Shown: positions 44,323 through 55,033, counted from the first letter of the stretch. The stretch is DNA of 64,000 nucleotides from Nitrospirales bacterium LBB_01 (GCA_004376055.2 CP049016.1:2542001-2606000), one strand, 5' to 3'. Program-made: numbers and translations. Notes: generated by a model from the sequence alone, not told the origin.

Positions 44323-47300
44323 TTACTGTATTGCACCCACAGGCTTTGCAAGCTGTATGTTAATGTCATTAAGAGCCATATTGAGCTCAAACTGTAAACT
44401 CTCTATAAAACTCACAATAGCAGCCCGTCCGCCATTGTCCAGTTCTTTATTTAATTTTCTGAGAGCCAGTTCCATTCTGAAAGATTCGCTTTTTAGCGCA
44501 ACCGCCCCGATATTTGCCGACATCCCTTTAATCGTATGGGCTTGTTTTTGAAGTCCGTCCACATCTCCGGCATCTAACAACTTTCTAAGAAGCTCTACCT
44601 GCTGCGGGGCATCGTCCTTAAAAGCCATCCACATGTCTCTTAGAATTTCCTCATCATTGTCAAGCCGCTGTAGAGTGTCTTTTATATCCAATGCCTTTGC
44701 TGAGGTTCTTGTCGAGGGCTGCTGGGCAACCATCGGCTGCTGCAAGGAGATGTGAAGTTTTTCCTGCCCGGTATCTTGCTTTGAAACTGGTGCTATCTGT
44801 TCTGATTGTTCCTCTTGTGGCATTTCACCTGCCTCCTTTGGCCTTAAGGTCGTGTATTTATCTATTAGTTTATATAAATCCTCCGCTCTTAGCGGTTTTG
44901 AAATGTAGTCATCCATGCCCGCCGCAAGACAAAGCTCCATGTCTCCCTTCAGAGCATGTGCTGTCATGGCGATTATTGGAATCCCTGCATTTATCTTAGC
45001 GTCCTTTAGGCCCCTTAAATATCGTGTTGCCTCAAGGCCATCCATCTCCGGCATCTGTACATCCATAAGGACAACGTCAAAAACAGTCTTAGCCAGTATT
45101 TCTACAGCCTCACGCCCGCTCCCTACCACTACGGATGAATATCCGCGCTTTTGCAGCAGTTTGACTGCAAGCATTTGGTTTACATTGTTGTCCTCGGCCA
45201 CCAAAATATTAACAGGTACTCGTGTCTCCCGCACCGTGTGACGGGTCAAAAGCGGTGCATCGGGGTCGTCGTCTCTCTCAAGCGCCATATTAATTAACTC
45301 TATCAGGTCTGATTTATAAACCGGAGTAAGCATATAGCCTGTAATACCATATTCACGGCATATGGCCGCATCACCTTTCAAACCTGCCGAAACGAGCATT
45401 ATGACTTTAATTGGAGGCAGTCCGGCACGCTGTGATTTTATTCTCTGTGCAAATTCAAATCCGTCCATGTCGGTAAGCTGAAAATCATAAACAATAGCAT
45501 CAAAAGCGGTCTCCGATGGTTTAAGCTTGCTGAGTGCAACTTCGCCGTTTTGTGCCGTATCAACAATAAATCCCTCGCTTTTTATCATCTCTGCAACACT
45601 GCTTAGCGTAGAAGGGTTGCTGTCTGCTAACAGTATGCGCCTGCTTTTGACCTCTTTCGGTTGAGCCTGTATGACTGCCTGTGCCGGTGTTTGCTGAAGT
45701 AGAAACTTAGCGGTAAAGTAAAACGTGCTGCCTTTCCCTATCTCACTCTCTACCCATATGTCGCCACCCATCACATTGAGAACTTTTTTTACTATTGCAA
45801 GCCCTAACCCCGTGCCCTCATACCGCTTTGTCATAAAAACCTCACCCTGTGTGAAGCTCTCAAAAATCACGTCAAATTTTTCCTTTGGAATTCCTATTCC
45901 GGTATCAGACACAGAAAACAGGATGCGGGTCTCCTTATCAGACAGCGGCGGTAATGGTTTGTTGTTTAAAGCGGCAGGCGCCACAGCTGCCTTTAACTCT
46001 ATTTTACCGGTCTCTATAAACTTCAGAGCGTTACCAATTAGATTCACTATAACCTGTCTTAATCGTCCCACATCGCCTCTTAAGAATGATGATACATTAG
46101 GTGATATGTCAGCACTTAGCTTAATCCCTCTATTCATAGCCTGAACTATAAACGGCTCCAGTGTAACATTTATTGTAGAAAGCAGGTCAAAATCAACCTC
46201 ATCCACGTCCATCTTGCCAGCTTCTATTTTGGAAAAATCCAGGATACCGTTTAGCAGACCGAGCAAATGGTGAGATGAGTTTTTAACCATCATCAGATAC
46301 TCTCTCTGTTCGGAGTCCAGAGTGGTGTCCAGAACAAGCTCAGTCATCCCAATAATACCGTTCATCGGAGTGCGGAGTTCGTGACTCATGTTGGCTAAGA
46401 AAGCACTTTTTGCCCTATTTGCGCCCTCCGCCGAGTTTTTAGACTTGATTAACTCCTCCTCAGCCTTTATGCGTTGTGCTATCTCAAGCATAAGTTTTTC
46501 ATTAGAGGCGGTAAGTTCAAGAGTTCGTTCAGATACAAGCACTTCAAGATGATTCCTGTATTTGATCAGCTCCTCCTCCTTTTGCTTACGTTGGATAGCA
46601 TTTACAAATATCTCAGCCGCTATTCTAATAAGCGATATAACATCTGAAGCAAAGGCTCTCTCAGCCGTTATGGAGTCAAAACCAAGAAGCCCAATCAAAG
46701 TCTCACCATAAACCATCGGCAACGCCAAGAGGGTTTTAATGGAACCGGCTTCTAAAAACTCCCGCTCCGGCAATGTATCCTCGGGAAGTTCGTCGGCTGA
46801 GGCGATATATATATTTTCAAAAACATTTAGCTTTGCAAACCATCTATCAGGCAAAAGACTGTTTGGACGAAGCTGTCCATCAGTATCTGTGAGCTGACTT
46901 TCATGTCCCATATATTTAGGCAGTATATCCTCAGCGCACCACTCAAAAACCTCAACGGCAGTTCTGTCTGTTCCTGTAAACACGACTAGATAGCCCCTCT
47001 CCATGCCGATAAAATCAGCGATTGTCTGAAGGGCATGATTAAGCCAGTTTTTGACGTCTTCTGAGGGGATTGTTATAAATGTGGAGGAAATATTTGTTAT
47101 CAGTTTGATAAGCTCAACTATGTATTGGAGTTTTTTCTCAGCGCGCTTTCTTTCTACAATTTCTATGAGCATCTGCTTGTTGATTTCCGCAAGCTCACTT
47201 GACTGTTCCTCCATCTGCTCCTTGTAATCGCTGAAATTGGTAAATAAACGATTGAACACTGAAGAGGCCTCTAAATCATCGTTTGCATCAGAGTCTGCTA

Positions 47301-47541
47301 TCGGCTGATTAAATGTCTCCTTAGAAAACCTCCTTGCTTTATCTATGAGTTTACTAATTGAGGAGTCTGTATCATCTGTTTCTTTGCATTCAGTTTTAAT
47401 ATTATCGCTTTCAGGCTGCACAATGTATGACTTAAGGAGCTTCTCAAGCCTTGCAATGTCGGCCTTAAACACCCCCTCAAGCCGTGCTAAATCTTCTTTT
47501 GTTACAAGTCCTTTATTTAATTCCGAATCTGTCAGTGCCAT
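44323..47541 (-). CDS. Hybrid sensor histidine kinase (GAF-HisKA-HATPase-REC-REC-HPt)
   Basis: This 1072-residue cytoplasmic protein has a coiled-coil N-terminus (about 1-140), a GAF-like sensor (about 140-320), HisKA with His387 ([13 protein letters not shown]), HATPase_c (about 490-615: [21 protein letters not shown]), two receivers (about 635-755 and 800-920) and a C-terminal HPt with [14 protein letters not shown]. The second receiver is complete ([13 protein letters not shown]). The first keeps its Asp ([12 protein letters not shown]) but lacks the conserved Lys (GYMLTPV), so it may be a weak or pseudo-receiver. There are no membrane segments. The output partner is not encoded nearby. 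Confidence 0.93.
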   Translation of the reverse strand: MALTDSELNKGLVTKEDLARLEGVFKADIARLEKLLKSYIVQPESDNIKTECKETDDTDSSISKLIDKARRFSKETFNQPIADSDANDDLEASSVFNRLFTNFSDYKEQMEEQSSELAEINKQMLIEIVERKRAEKKLQYIVELIKLITNISSTFITIPSEDVKNWLNHALQTIADFIGMERGYLVVFTGTDRTAVEVFEWCAEDILPKYMGHESQLTDTDGQLRPNSLLPDRWFAKLNVFENIYIASADELPEDTLPEREFLEAGSIKTLLALPMVYGETLIGLLGFDSITAERAFASDVISLIRIAAEIFVNAIQRKQKEEELIKYRNHLEVLVSERTLELTASNEKLMLEIAQRIKAEEELIKSKNSAEGANRAKSAFLANMSHELRTPMNGIIGMTELVLDTTLDSEQREYLMMVKNSSHHLLGLLNGILDFSKIEAGKMDVDEVDFDLLSTINVTLEPFIVQAMNRGIKLSADISPNVSSFLRGDVGRLRQVIVNLIGNALKFIETGKIELKAAVAPAALNNKPLPPLSDKETRILFSVSDTGIGIPKEKFDVIFESFTQGEVFMTKRYEGTGLGLAIVKKVLNVMGGDIWVESEIGKGSTFYFTAKFLLQQTPAQAVIQAQPKEVKSRRILLADSNPSTLSSVAEMIKSEGFIVDTAQNGEVALSKLKPSETAFDAIVYDFQLTDMDGFEFAQRIKSQRAGLPPIKVIMLVSAGLKGDAAICREYGITGYMLTPVYKSDLIELINMALERDDDPDAPLLTRHTVRETRVPVNILVAEDNNVNQMLAVKLLQKRGYSSVVVGSGREAVEILAKTVFDVVLMDVQMPEMDGLEATRYLRGLKDAKINAGIPIIAMTAHALKGDMELCLAAGMDDYISKPLRAEDLYKLIDKYTTLRPKEAGEMPQEEQSEQIAPVSKQDTGQEKLHISLQQPMVAQQPSTRTSAKALDIKDTLQRLDNDEEILRDMWMAFKDDAPQQVELLRKLLDAGDVDGLQKQAHTIKGMSANIGAVALKSESFRMELALRKLNKELDNGGRAAIVSFIESLQFELNMALNDINIQLAKPVGAIQ

Positions 47542-47612
47542 AGTGTGTATTATATCAAAAGCAACATAAAAACACTACAGATATTTCTCTTAGGCAGTCT
47601 GCCTGGTATAAG

Positions 47613-48671
47613 TCATATTAAAACATCGGCTGTATAAAAATACCTCTTTTTAAAATATAGAGCGACTTTTACAAGCGAAATCAACACAGGCACCTCGGCA
47701 AGAGGCCCGATAACCGCTGCAAATGCCGCCCCCGACTCTATTCCAAACAGGGCGATTGTTACCGCTATTGCAAGCTCAAAGTTGTTGCTTGCCGCCGTAA
47801 ATGACAACGTTGTAGTCTTTTCGTAATCAAACTTAAAGCGCCAGCCCATGTAAAAAGATACTAAAAACATGATAACAAAATAAATAACAAGAGGAACAAA
47901 TATTCTTACAACGTCAAAAGGCAGCTGCACTATATATCGTCCTTTCAGCGTAAACATGACAACTACTGTAAAAAGCAGCGCTATTAACGTCATAGGACTT
48001 ATCGCAGGGATAAATACGTTTTCATACCAGTCTGCACCCTTTTTCCTAATCAGAATAAATCTGCTTAAAACACCTGCTATGAAGGGAACTCCTAAATAAA
48101 CAAATACACTTTTTGATATCTGTACTATTGTGATAGAAACCATCGTGCCCTGTAACCCAAACAAGGGGAGAAGAAATGTTATAAAGAAATACCCATACAT
48201 TGAATAAAAAACAAGCTGGAAAAACGAATTAAACGCTACCAGTCCTGCGGCATATTCCCTGTTGCCCCCTGCCAGATCGTTCCACACCACAACCATCGCA
48301 ATGCAGCGTGCAATCCCTGTAAGAATCAACCCGTACATATACTGCGGATGATCTCTGAGAAACACGATGGCAAGAAAAAACATCAAAAACGGGCCGATTA
48401 GCCAGTTCTGTAAAAGTGAAAACGCAAGAACCTTCTTGTTTTTAAAAACCTCGTGAAGTTTTTCGTATTTTACCTTAGCAAGCGACGGATACATCATAAG
48501 AATCAACCCAATAGCAATTGGCACATTTGTAGTGCCCGCCTGAAACATATTTAGGAGGTTCTGTGAATGCGGAAAGAAATATCCGATACCAATTCCTGCA
48601 AACATAGCGCTGAATATCCACAACGTGAGAAATCTGTCAATGAAGGATAATCTTTTAGAATTATTAGCCAT
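47613..48671 (-). CDS. acr3: Arsenite efflux permease, ACR3 family
   Basis: This 352-residue protein with about ten helices starts with [25 protein letters not shown], a typical ACR3 N-terminus. It contains the signature [16 protein letters not shown] with the Cys thought to interact with arsenite, and a conserved [16 protein letters not shown] block. It exports arsenite across the inner membrane after ArsC reduces arsenate. It follows arsC with two bases between and closes the minus-strand arm of the arsenic locus. Length is normal for the family. Confidence 0.93.
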   Translation of the reverse strand: MANNSKRLSFIDRFLTLWIFSAMFAGIGIGYFFPHSQNLLNMFQAGTTNVPIAIGLILMMYPSLAKVKYEKLHEVFKNKKVLAFSLLQNWLIGPFLMFFLAIVFLRDHPQYMYGLILTGIARCIAMVVVWNDLAGGNREYAAGLVAFNSFFQLVFYSMYGYFFITFLLPLFGLQGTMVSITIVQISKSVFVYLGVPFIAGVLSRFILIRKKGADWYENVFIPAISPMTLIALLFTVVVMFTLKGRYIVQLPFDVVRIFVPLVIYFVIMFLVSFYMGWRFKFDYEKTTTLSFTAASNNFELAIAVTIALFGIESGAAFAAVIGPLAEVPVLISLVKVALYFKKRYFYTADVLI

Positions 48672-48673
48672 AT

Positions 48674-49108
48674 TTACTCCCCCTCCATCTCCTTAATCCA
48701 GTGCTGGATTTTTTGTTTAATTTCTTCTTTAATGAGCCGTATCCTGACTATTTTTTCCTCTTCGGTTCCCTCAAGTGAGGACGGATCATCAAATCCCCAA
48801 TGCAACCGTTTGTTCACTCCGGGAAATATCGGACATTTCTCAGCTTTTGTTGCATCACAGACCGTTATGACATACTTAAACAGCTCGCCGTTTTTAAACA
48901 TTTCAAATACGCTTTTTGTACCGTTACCTGATATATCAATACCCTCTTCTTTCATAACCCGTACGACAAGAGGGTTCAGCACACCGGGTTCAAGACCGGC
49001 GCTCTTTACATCAAATTTTTCCCCTCCGTATTTTTTGAGAAACGCCTCCGCCATCTGGCTTCTGGCGCTGTTATGAATACACACAAACAGAACTTTTAGT
49101 TTTTTCAT
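48674..49108 (-). CDS. arsC: Arsenate reductase (thioredoxin-coupled, LMW-PTP type)
   Basis: This 144-residue protein has the LMW phosphatase-type loop VCIHNSARS with nucleophile Cys10, and resolving cysteines Cys84 and Cys92 ([16 protein letters not shown]). The three-cysteine relay is that of thioredoxin-linked ArsC, reducing arsenate to arsenite. A ribosome site AGGAGGAG precedes the ATG on the minus strand. It pairs with acr3 downstream and with the divergent arsR; the intervening region holds an inverted-repeat element and a candidate operator. Confidence 0.93.
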   Translation of the reverse strand: MKKLKVLFVCIHNSARSQMAEAFLKKYGGEKFDVKSAGLEPGVLNPLVVRVMKEEGIDISGNGTKSVFEMFKNGELFKYVITVCDATKAEKCPIFPGVNKRLHWGFDDPSSLEGTEEEKIVRIRLIKEEIKQKIQHWIKEMEGE

Positions 49109-49143
49109 TTTAAAACTCCTCCTATTTTGTTAATTTAAAGGCT

Positions 49144-49243
49144 GAGATTGCCACGTCGCTATCGCTCCTCGCAATGACAGATTGTGATGCAATTCACAGC
49201 TCCACGCCGTCATTGCGAACCCCCGCAGGGGTGTGGCAATCTC
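49144..49243. mobile_element. MITE-like GAGATTGCCAC inverted repeat
   Basis: Terminal arms GAGATTGCCAC (49144-49154) and GTGGCAATCTC (49233-49243) are perfect inverted repeats. The inner CTCGCAATGACAG and CGTCATTGCGAAC continue the pairing. It is a 100-bp non-coding element between arsC and arsR. Confidence 0.75.
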
Positions 49244-49301
49244 GTCTCTAATAAGTTCAATTTTTTATAATTTAAATATATTATACAGCAAGATAAACAA
49301 A

Positions 49302-49313
49302 ATATCAAGATAT
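49302..49313. promoter_or_regulatory. Candidate ArsR operator
   Basis: ATATCAAGATAT is a short dyad (ATATC/GATAT) 45 bases before arsR, in an AT-rich promoter region with TACAAT at 49344-49349. ArsR/SmtB regulators bind such dyads, so control of arsR and perhaps arsC is inferred. Confidence 0.4.
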
Positions 49314-49357
49314 GTAGATACATTAATTTTATTAAATTTGTGTTACAATGTATATCA

Positions 49358-49660
49358 ATGGATGATTTTATAAAAATCGTATCTGCTGTAAAAGACGAAA
49401 CGCGTGTTATGATACTGCGGTTTCTCTACACGTATGGGGAGACGTGTGTTTGTGAGCTTGTGGCCTCTTTTAATATGATTCAATCGCGTCTTTCCCGGCA
49501 TTTACTGATACTAAAAGACGCAGGTTTCTTAAAAGTGCGCCGTGAGGGACAGTGGAGCTACTACTCTATAAATTCGCCTTTGGACGTCTTTAGAGAAGCC
49601 GTAATAAGAAAAATCGTAAACCTAAATGTTTCTATTCCTGAAAAAACAAGCCGCTGCTAA
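49358..49660 (+). CDS. arsR: ArsR/SmtB family transcriptional repressor
   Basis: This 100-residue winged-helix protein has the arsenite-binding ETCVCELVASF motif (Cys30, Cys32) at the start of the recognition region, and the helix-turn-helix MIQSRLSRHLLILKDAGF followed by the wing VRREGQWSYYSI. A repressor released by arsenite is expected, controlling the divergent arsC-acr3 pair and itself. The ATG at 49358 is preferred to an in-frame GTG at 49340. The TACAAT at 49344 would place transcription start within a few bases of that ATG. Confidence 0.93.
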   Translation: MDDFIKIVSAVKDETRVMILRFLYTYGETCVCELVASFNMIQSRLSRHLLILKDAGFLKVRREGQWSYYSINSPLDVFREAVIRKIVNLNVSIPEKTSRC

Positions 49661-49682
49661 GAATAAAGATTATTGCCTATGC

Positions 49683-49833
49683 AGTTAGCTCCGCAAACAA
49701 AAAACTGGATTCCTGCTTTCGCAGGAATGACAAAAAAAGAAATGCCCCCCTTTGTCATTCCCGCCTACGAGCGGGAATCCAGTCCTTTTAACTGTATCAT
49801 TTGCTGACTGAAAAAAATCTACAGGAGTTAACT
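49683..49833. mobile_element. MITE-like element, copy 2
   Basis: This 151-bp copy has AGTTAGCTCC (49683-49692) and GGAGTTAACT (49824-49833) and the same internal arms as the element at 33735-33904. A further TCAATAAGCATTTA after the right end is shared by both copies, so the true right boundary may lie there. Confidence 0.8.
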
Positions 49834-49856
49834 CAATAAGCATTTAAAGATTTTTT

Positions 49857-49916
49857 CCGCAGATGACGCAGATGAACACAGATAAAAAAATTACTAATCT
49901 GCGGATTAATTCTTCT
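49857..49916. repeat. Dispersed CAGAT/AATCTG repeat, copy 2
   Basis: CCGCAGATGACGCAGATG, ACACAGAT and AATCTGCGG recur here, as at 4093-4165 and 55034-55096. It directly abuts the MITE copy and the parA promoter region. Confidence 0.6.
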
Positions 49917-49945
49917 CGGTATTTTATCCATTCCTCGTCCATCGT

Positions 49946-49974
49946 TTGACAAAGAGCCTAAATAGTGCTATAAT
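49946..49974 (+). promoter_or_regulatory. Perfect consensus sigma-70 promoter of the parA operon
   Basis: TTGACA (49946-49951), a 17-base spacer and TATAAT (49969-49974) are all consensus. Transcription should start near 49981, which is downstream of the first base of the in-frame ATG at 49979. Confidence 0.8.
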
Positions 49975-49993
49975 CTTCATGTCGGAAAAAATC

Positions 49994-50779
49994 GTGGGTA
50001 AAGTAATATCAATATCAAATCAGAAGGGCGGGGTGGGTAAAACTACGACCGCAATCAACCTGGCAGCTTCTATGGGGTTGGCAGGTAAAGATATTTTGAT
50101 TGTCGATACCGACCCGCAGTGCAACTCTACAAGCGGTCTTGGCGTTGACAGAAAAAATCTCGTTAAAACGCTCTATGATGTTTATACGTCAAAGCATAAA
50201 ATTGAGGATGTTATCATCTCTACCCCTTACGACCATCTGTTTTTGGCGCCATCATCTATCGATCTCCTTGCAGTGGAGCTTGAAATGGTAAGCAGAGACC
50301 GCCGCGAGTGGCTGCTTTCTGATGCGCTCAAGCCTCTCAAAGATAAATACCAGTACATTTTTATTGACTGTCCGCCATCGCTGGGGCTTATTACTCTTAA
50401 CTCCCTCGTTGCCGCCGACTCTGTTATCGTGCCGGTTCAGTGCGAGTACTATGCTCTTGAGGGCCTTACCATGCTTATGAGAACCATTAATCTTGTTAAA
50501 CGCTCGTTTAATCCGACACTTTCCATAGAGGGGATTTTGCTGACCATGTTTGATGCCAGAAACTCACTGTCCTCGGCGGTAGCTAAAGAGGTGAAATCTC
50601 ATTTTGGACAGAAAGTGTATTCAACTATAATTCCACGCAATGTGACTCTTGGCGAGTCCCCAGGGCATGGCAAACCTGCCCTATACTATGATGTCCGCTC
50701 AAAAGGCGCACAGACTTATTTAACCCTTGCACGGGAGATTCTGGGTGACATTGCGCTTCAGAATAAGGCAGCATCGTGA
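49994..50779 (+). CDS. parA: Chromosome partitioning ATPase ParA (Soj)
   Basis: This is a Walker-type ATPase with the deviant P-loop QKGGVGKTTTAINLAASM near the N-terminus, then IDCPPSLGLITLNSL and VPVQCEYYALEGL. It drives movement of ParB-bound origin regions. An ATG at 49979 is in frame, but the consensus promoter predicts that the mRNA starts at about 49981. GTG at 49994 (GKVISISNQKGG, the usual Soj N-terminus) is therefore chosen, with a weak GGA ahead. The gene overlaps parB by four bases (GTGA). Confidence 0.93.
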   Translation: MGKVISISNQKGGVGKTTTAINLAASMGLAGKDILIVDTDPQCNSTSGLGVDRKNLVKTLYDVYTSKHKIEDVIISTPYDHLFLAPSSIDLLAVELEMVSRDRREWLLSDALKPLKDKYQYIFIDCPPSLGLITLNSLVAADSVIVPVQCEYYALEGLTMLMRTINLVKRSFNPTLSIEGILLTMFDARNSLSSAVAKEVKSHFGQKVYSTIIPRNVTLGESPGHGKPALYYDVRSKGAQTYLTLAREILGDIALQNKAAS

Positions 50780-51603
50780 AAAAAGCGCTAGGCCGCGGAC
50801 TTGATGCCCTAATTCCCACTGAGGGCGAGGAAATTCACCAAATTGAGATTGAAAAAATATTTCCAAACCCTGCTCAACCCCGTAAACATTTCTCCGAGGA
50901 GGCGCTAAACCAGCTTGCCGAATCCATTAGCCAACAGGGCGTCATTCAACCCATTATTGTTGCCAGAGCCGGGGATGGCACTTTCACAATCGTTGCCGGA
51001 GAGAGGCGCTGGAGGGCGGCTGGAATTTCAGGCTCTCAGAAAATCCCATGTATTATTCGTGATGAGAGTGCTGAGGAGTCTTTTGAAATCTCACTGATTG
51101 AAAACATCCAGCGTGAGGAGCTTAACCCGATTGAGACCGCCGCTGCATTTCTGCGGATTATGGAGGAACAGGGGATAACGCAAGAGGAACTTTCTCAGAA
51201 AATCGGCAAACAGCGAGCCACTGTCGCTAACTATGTGCGGCTGCTTACTTTGCCTGAGCAAATAAAAACTTTTGTAATTTCAGGAGCGCTTTCTATGGGG
51301 CACGCTAAAGCAATCCTCTCTCTAAAAGACCAATCAGAGCAGCTTGAGGCGGCTCATATTGTTGTGAAAAATGCTCTCAGCGTGCGAGAAACCGAAGCCC
51401 TCTGTAAAAAGCTCGCCGCATCCCCTCTAACTAAAAAACCTGAACCTCCCAAAGACCCGCATATAGCCGGAGTTGAGGATGAGCTTACCCGAAATCTTGG
51501 AACGAAGGTCAGAATTCATCATAAAGGTAACACTGGGCGTATTGAGATAGACTATTATTCTATGGATGATCTTAACAGAATTATTGATATATTAAAGATA
51601 TGA
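50776..51603 (+). CDS. parB: Chromosome partitioning protein ParB (Spo0J)
   Basis: This 275-residue protein has the N-terminal MKKALGRGLDALIP tag common to chromosomal ParB, the CTP-binding box GERRWRAA and ENIQREELNPIE, a helix-turn-helix for parS binding (ITQEELSQKIGKQRATVANYVRLL) and a C-terminal dimerisation region. ParB loads on parS and slides as a CTP-dependent clamp. The start is GTG at 50776, overlapping parA. I see no obvious parS site in the window, though I did not search both strands exhaustively. Confidence 0.94.
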   Translation: MKKALGRGLDALIPTEGEEIHQIEIEKIFPNPAQPRKHFSEEALNQLAESISQQGVIQPIIVARAGDGTFTIVAGERRWRAAGISGSQKIPCIIRDESAEESFEISLIENIQREELNPIETAAAFLRIMEEQGITQEELSQKIGKQRATVANYVRLLTLPEQIKTFVISGALSMGHAKAILSLKDQSEQLEAAHIVVKNALSVRETEALCKKLAASPLTKKPEPPKDPHIAGVEDELTRNLGTKVRIHHKGNTGRIEIDYYSMDDLNRIIDILKI

Positions 51604-52373
51604 CAAAAGCAGCAGTTATTATACCGGCACGGCACGGAGCTACCAGGTTTCCAGGGAAACCGCTGGCTTTGATTGCCGGTAAACCAATGATACAGCATGT
51701 TTATGAGCGCTCAAAAAAAGCCCGTTTGGCAGGTGAGGTTTTTGTGGCAACCGACAATGCCGAAATCTTCAACACTGTGGTTGCCCTTGGAGGCGCTGCC
51801 ATTATGACCAAAGAGACCCACCTCACAGGCACCGACAGAATAGCCGAGGCTGCGAGGGATTTGCCATTTACCGTGATAGTCAATGTACAGGGGGATGAGC
51901 CACTTATAGAGCCAGATATGATTGATGCGGTCATTGAACTTATGCAAGACGATAGAGCGTCTATGGGAACGCTTAAAAAGAAAATAACAACCCCCTGTGA
52001 CATCTTTGATCCAAACATAGTTAAAGTTGTCACAGACGCTGAAGGGTTTGCTCTTTATTTTTCAAGATCAACAATTCCATATTTAAGGGATGTTTTTGAT
52101 GGAAAATCAACACTGACCAGTATGGATACCATGAACTCGTCAGGGATACTGTATTATAAACACATTGGGATTTATGGTTACAGAAAAGAAGTGCTTTTAA
52201 GGCTTTCACAATTGCCGGAGAGTGAGTTAGAGAGAGCGGAAAAACTTGAGCAATTGCGGACGCTGACAAATGGTTATAAAATTAAAGTCGCTGAAACCGA
52301 CTTTGACACCATAGCTGTGGACAGGCCTGAAGATATTGGAAAGGTGGAGAGATGGCTAAATACATATTCCTGA
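51600..52373 (+). CDS. kdsB: 3-deoxy-manno-octulosonate cytidylyltransferase
   Basis: This 257-residue enzyme couples Kdo to CMP using CTP, supplying CMP-Kdo for the LPS core. The N-terminal nucleotide loop [26 protein letters not shown], and [12 protein letters not shown] (VNVQGDEP) are family signatures. It begins within the parB stop (ATGA overlap) and overlaps pyrG by 22 bases, so all three are tightly coupled. Length is normal. Together with kdsD two genes later, it confirms Kdo biosynthesis; kdsA and kdsC are not in the window. Confidence 0.95.
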   Translation: MTKAAVIIPARHGATRFPGKPLALIAGKPMIQHVYERSKKARLAGEVFVATDNAEIFNTVVALGGAAIMTKETHLTGTDRIAEAARDLPFTVIVNVQGDEPLIEPDMIDAVIELMQDDRASMGTLKKKITTPCDIFDPNIVKVVTDAEGFALYFSRSTIPYLRDVFDGKSTLTSMDTMNSSGILYYKHIGIYGYRKEVLLRLSQLPESELERAEKLEQLRTLTNGYKIKVAETDFDTIAVDRPEDIGKVERWLNTYS

Positions 52374-54028
52374 CAGGCGGCGTTGTGTCATCATTGGGTA
52401 AGGGGATAGCAGCATCGGCAATAGGGGCGCTGCTTGAAGCAAGAGGTCTTAAGGTAACCCTCCAAAAACTTGACCCCTACATTAACCTTGACCCGGGCAC
52501 GTTAAGCCCGTTCCAACACGGTGAGGTATATGTCACAGAGGATGGAACCGAGACAGACCTTGACTTAGGTCACTACGAGCGGTTCACTCACGTTCAGAGC
52601 ACTCAAAAGAATAACTACACCACAGGGAAAATCTACTTCAATGTCATTAAAAAAGAACGGCTTGGTCACTACCTTGGTCAAACCGTGCAGGTGGTGCCGC
52701 ACATTACGGATGAAATCAAATCTGCAATACGTTCCCTTGACTGTGACGGCGTAGATGTGGTGATTGTTGAGATTGGGGGCACAATCGGCGACATTGAAAG
52801 TCTGCCCTTTCTTGAGGCCATAAGACAGATTCCTTACGATGTAGGCAGAGAAAACGCGATGTATTTTCATTTGACCTTGGTTCCCTACATTGGAAGCGCC
52901 GGAGAGCTAAAGTCAAAACCAACTCAGCACAGCGTAAAGGAACTCCGTGAGATAGGAATTCAGCCGGACGCTTTGCTTTGCCGCTCAGACAGGGAAATTC
53001 CTCAGGAGATGAAAAAGAAGATAGCTCTCCACTGTAACATCGAGGAGGAATCTGTAATCGGAGCCATAGATGTGGAGACGATTTATGAGGTTCCCCTTGT
53101 GCTTCACAGAGAGGGACTTGATACTTTGATTGCTAAAAAGTTTAAATTTAACACCGACCCTCCGAAACTTGATGTGTGGCACAATGTGGTAAAAACTATT
53201 AAAAACCCCTCCAACGAGGTGACAATAGCGATGGTGGGAAAGTACATCGGTCTAAGGGACGCCTACAAAAGCCTGATAGAGTCGCTAATTCATGGCGGGA
53301 TTGCAAACGATGCAAGTGTTAATTTTAAATGGCTTGACTCAGAGGAATTGGAAAAGCACGAAATAGATGAATATATGTCTGATGTGGATGGGATACTGGT
53401 ACCGGGCGGGTTTGGAATTCGCGGAATAGAGGGTAAAATAAGAGCTGTTCAATATGCAAGGGAAAAGAAGATTCCTTATTTTGGAATATGCCTTGGAATG
53501 CAGTGCGCTGTGATAGAGTTTGCAAGAAATGTGTGCGGAATAACTGGAGCAAACAGTTCCGAGTTTGACACAGAGTGTACAGAGCCTATAATTTATCTCA
53601 TGGAGCAGTGGTTTGACTTTAAAACTAACACTGTACAAAAACGGAGTATGGAAAGCGAAAAAGGCGGCACTATGCGTCTTGGCGGCTATCCTTGTCTGCT
53701 TCAGGAGAGCAGTAACGCTAAGGATGCCTACAAAAAAGCAGAAATCACAGAGCGGCATCGTCATAGATATGAGTTTAACAACAACTACAGGGAAATTTTA
53801 CAATCCAAAGGAATGCGTTTTAGCGGACTTAGTCCTGACGGTAAGCTGGTTGAAATAGTGGAACTAACTGGACATCCGTGGTTTCTTGGCTGTCAGTTTC
53901 ATCCGGAGTTTAAATCAAGACCAACCGAGCCTCATCCGCTCTTTAAGGCATTCATATCCAGTGCAATACGAGAAAAACGTTCCCTTTTTCCAACTCACGG
54001 AATGACCGCACTGGAACAGAGGAGATAG
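52352..54028 (+). CDS. pyrG: CTP synthase
   Basis: This 558-residue enzyme makes CTP from UTP, ATP and glutamine. The N-terminal synthetase domain has [19 protein letters not shown] and [14 protein letters not shown], and the C-terminal class I glutaminase has the nucleophile Cys in [13 protein letters not shown] and the His-Glu in [11 protein letters not shown]. Length is a little above the typical 535-545. It lies in one transcription unit with kdsB and parB, both CTP users. The ATG has AAGGTGGAGAG ahead, inside kdsB. It is followed directly by kdsD with no gap. Confidence 0.96.
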   Translation: MAKYIFLTGGVVSSLGKGIAASAIGALLEARGLKVTLQKLDPYINLDPGTLSPFQHGEVYVTEDGTETDLDLGHYERFTHVQSTQKNNYTTGKIYFNVIKKERLGHYLGQTVQVVPHITDEIKSAIRSLDCDGVDVVIVEIGGTIGDIESLPFLEAIRQIPYDVGRENAMYFHLTLVPYIGSAGELKSKPTQHSVKELREIGIQPDALLCRSDREIPQEMKKKIALHCNIEEESVIGAIDVETIYEVPLVLHREGLDTLIAKKFKFNTDPPKLDVWHNVVKTIKNPSNEVTIAMVGKYIGLRDAYKSLIESLIHGGIANDASVNFKWLDSEELEKHEIDEYMSDVDGILVPGGFGIRGIEGKIRAVQYAREKKIPYFGICLGMQCAVIEFARNVCGITGANSSEFDTECTEPIIYLMEQWFDFKTNTVQKRSMESEKGGTMRLGGYPCLLQESSNAKDAYKKAEITERHRHRYEFNNNYREILQSKGMRFSGLSPDGKLVEIVELTGHPWFLGCQFHPEFKSRPTEPHPLFKAFISSAIREKRSLFPTHGMTALEQRR

Positions 54029-55006
54029 ATGATTTCAGAAAGTAAGATAATAGAAACAGCCCGCAGTGTGCTGCAAGAAGAGGCGCAAGCGATATTGGGT
54101 TTAATTGACAGACTTGACAGCCGTTTTATTGCCGCTGTGGATTTGATATTTGACAGCCGTGGCAAGGCAGTTCTTACGGGAATGGGGAAATCAGGGTTGA
54201 TAGCTAAAAAGATTGCGGCAACTCTTGCCTCAACCGGCACACCCTCTTTCTTTATGCATCCTGCTGATGCGGGACACGGCGACCTCGGTATGGTGACAAG
54301 CGACGATGTGGTTATAGCTGTCTCTAACAGCGGAGAGACTGAGGAGATACTCCGGTTAATACCGTTTTTTAAGCGTTTTAATATTAATCTAATAAGTATG
54401 ACAGGCAATATGAACTCAACTCTTTCCAGAGAGTCTGTGGTAAGTATTGATATAACAGTTAAAGAGGAGGCATGTCCTATGGGATTTGTGCCGACCTCAT
54501 CAACAACCGCAACCCTTGCAATGGGGGATGCCCTTGCGGTAGTGCTGCTGCTTAAGCGTGGATTTAAAAAAGAGGATTTTGCCTTCTTTCATCCTAACGG
54601 AGCAATAGGTAAAAAACTCTTCTTAAAGGTAAGTGATCTTATGCACAGCGGTGATTCCCTTCCCTACGTAACATCCGATGCTAAGATGACTGATGCTGTG
54701 ATGGAAATATCCTCCAAGCGGCTCGGAGTAACAATTGTTGCCGACAGCAATAAAAAAATACTTGGAATAATAACAGACGGAGATTTAAGGCGCGGGATAG
54801 CGCAATGGGGACGCAGCTTCTTTGATATGGAGGCCTCTGCGGTTATGACTAAAAACCCGCGTTCTATCGACGAAGACGAGCTTGCCGCAAAGGCTCTCTC
54901 AGTTATGGAGACACACACCATCACATCCCTGATTGTGCCAGATACCGAGGGTTACGCTGTAGGCATAATACACCTGCACGACATCTTACGAAAAGGCATC
55001 GTCTAA
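54029..55006 (+). CDS. kdsD: Arabinose-5-phosphate isomerase (KdsD/KpsF)
   Basis: This 325-residue protein has an N-terminal SIS sugar-isomerase domain (GMGKSGLIAKKIAATLASTG, PADAGHGDLGM) and two C-terminal CBS domains (about 205-325; VSDLMHSGDSLPYV, SAVMTKNPRSIDEDE). It converts ribulose-5-phosphate to arabinose-5-phosphate, the first precursor of Kdo. It starts at the base after the pyrG stop, with GAGGAGATAG as the ribosome site overlapping pyrG, and ends the parA-parB-kdsB-pyrG-kdsD unit. All family motifs are intact. Confidence 0.94.
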   Translation: MISESKIIETARSVLQEEAQAILGLIDRLDSRFIAAVDLIFDSRGKAVLTGMGKSGLIAKKIAATLASTGTPSFFMHPADAGHGDLGMVTSDDVVIAVSNSGETEEILRLIPFFKRFNINLISMTGNMNSTLSRESVVSIDITVKEEACPMGFVPTSSTTATLAMGDALAVVLLLKRGFKKEDFAFFHPNGAIGKKLFLKVSDLMHSGDSLPYVTSDAKMTDAVMEISSKRLGVTIVADSNKKILGIITDGDLRRGIAQWGRSFFDMEASAVMTKNPRSIDEDELAAKALSVMETHTITSLIVPDTEGYAVGIIHLHDILRKGIV

Positions 55007-55033
55007 GACTGGTTAGATGTAAGATTAAAATAC

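Noticed and set aside
33735-49833. CRISPR array from repeated inverted elements
   Set aside because: The copies are isolated and 16 kb apart, with no regular spacers and no cas genes.
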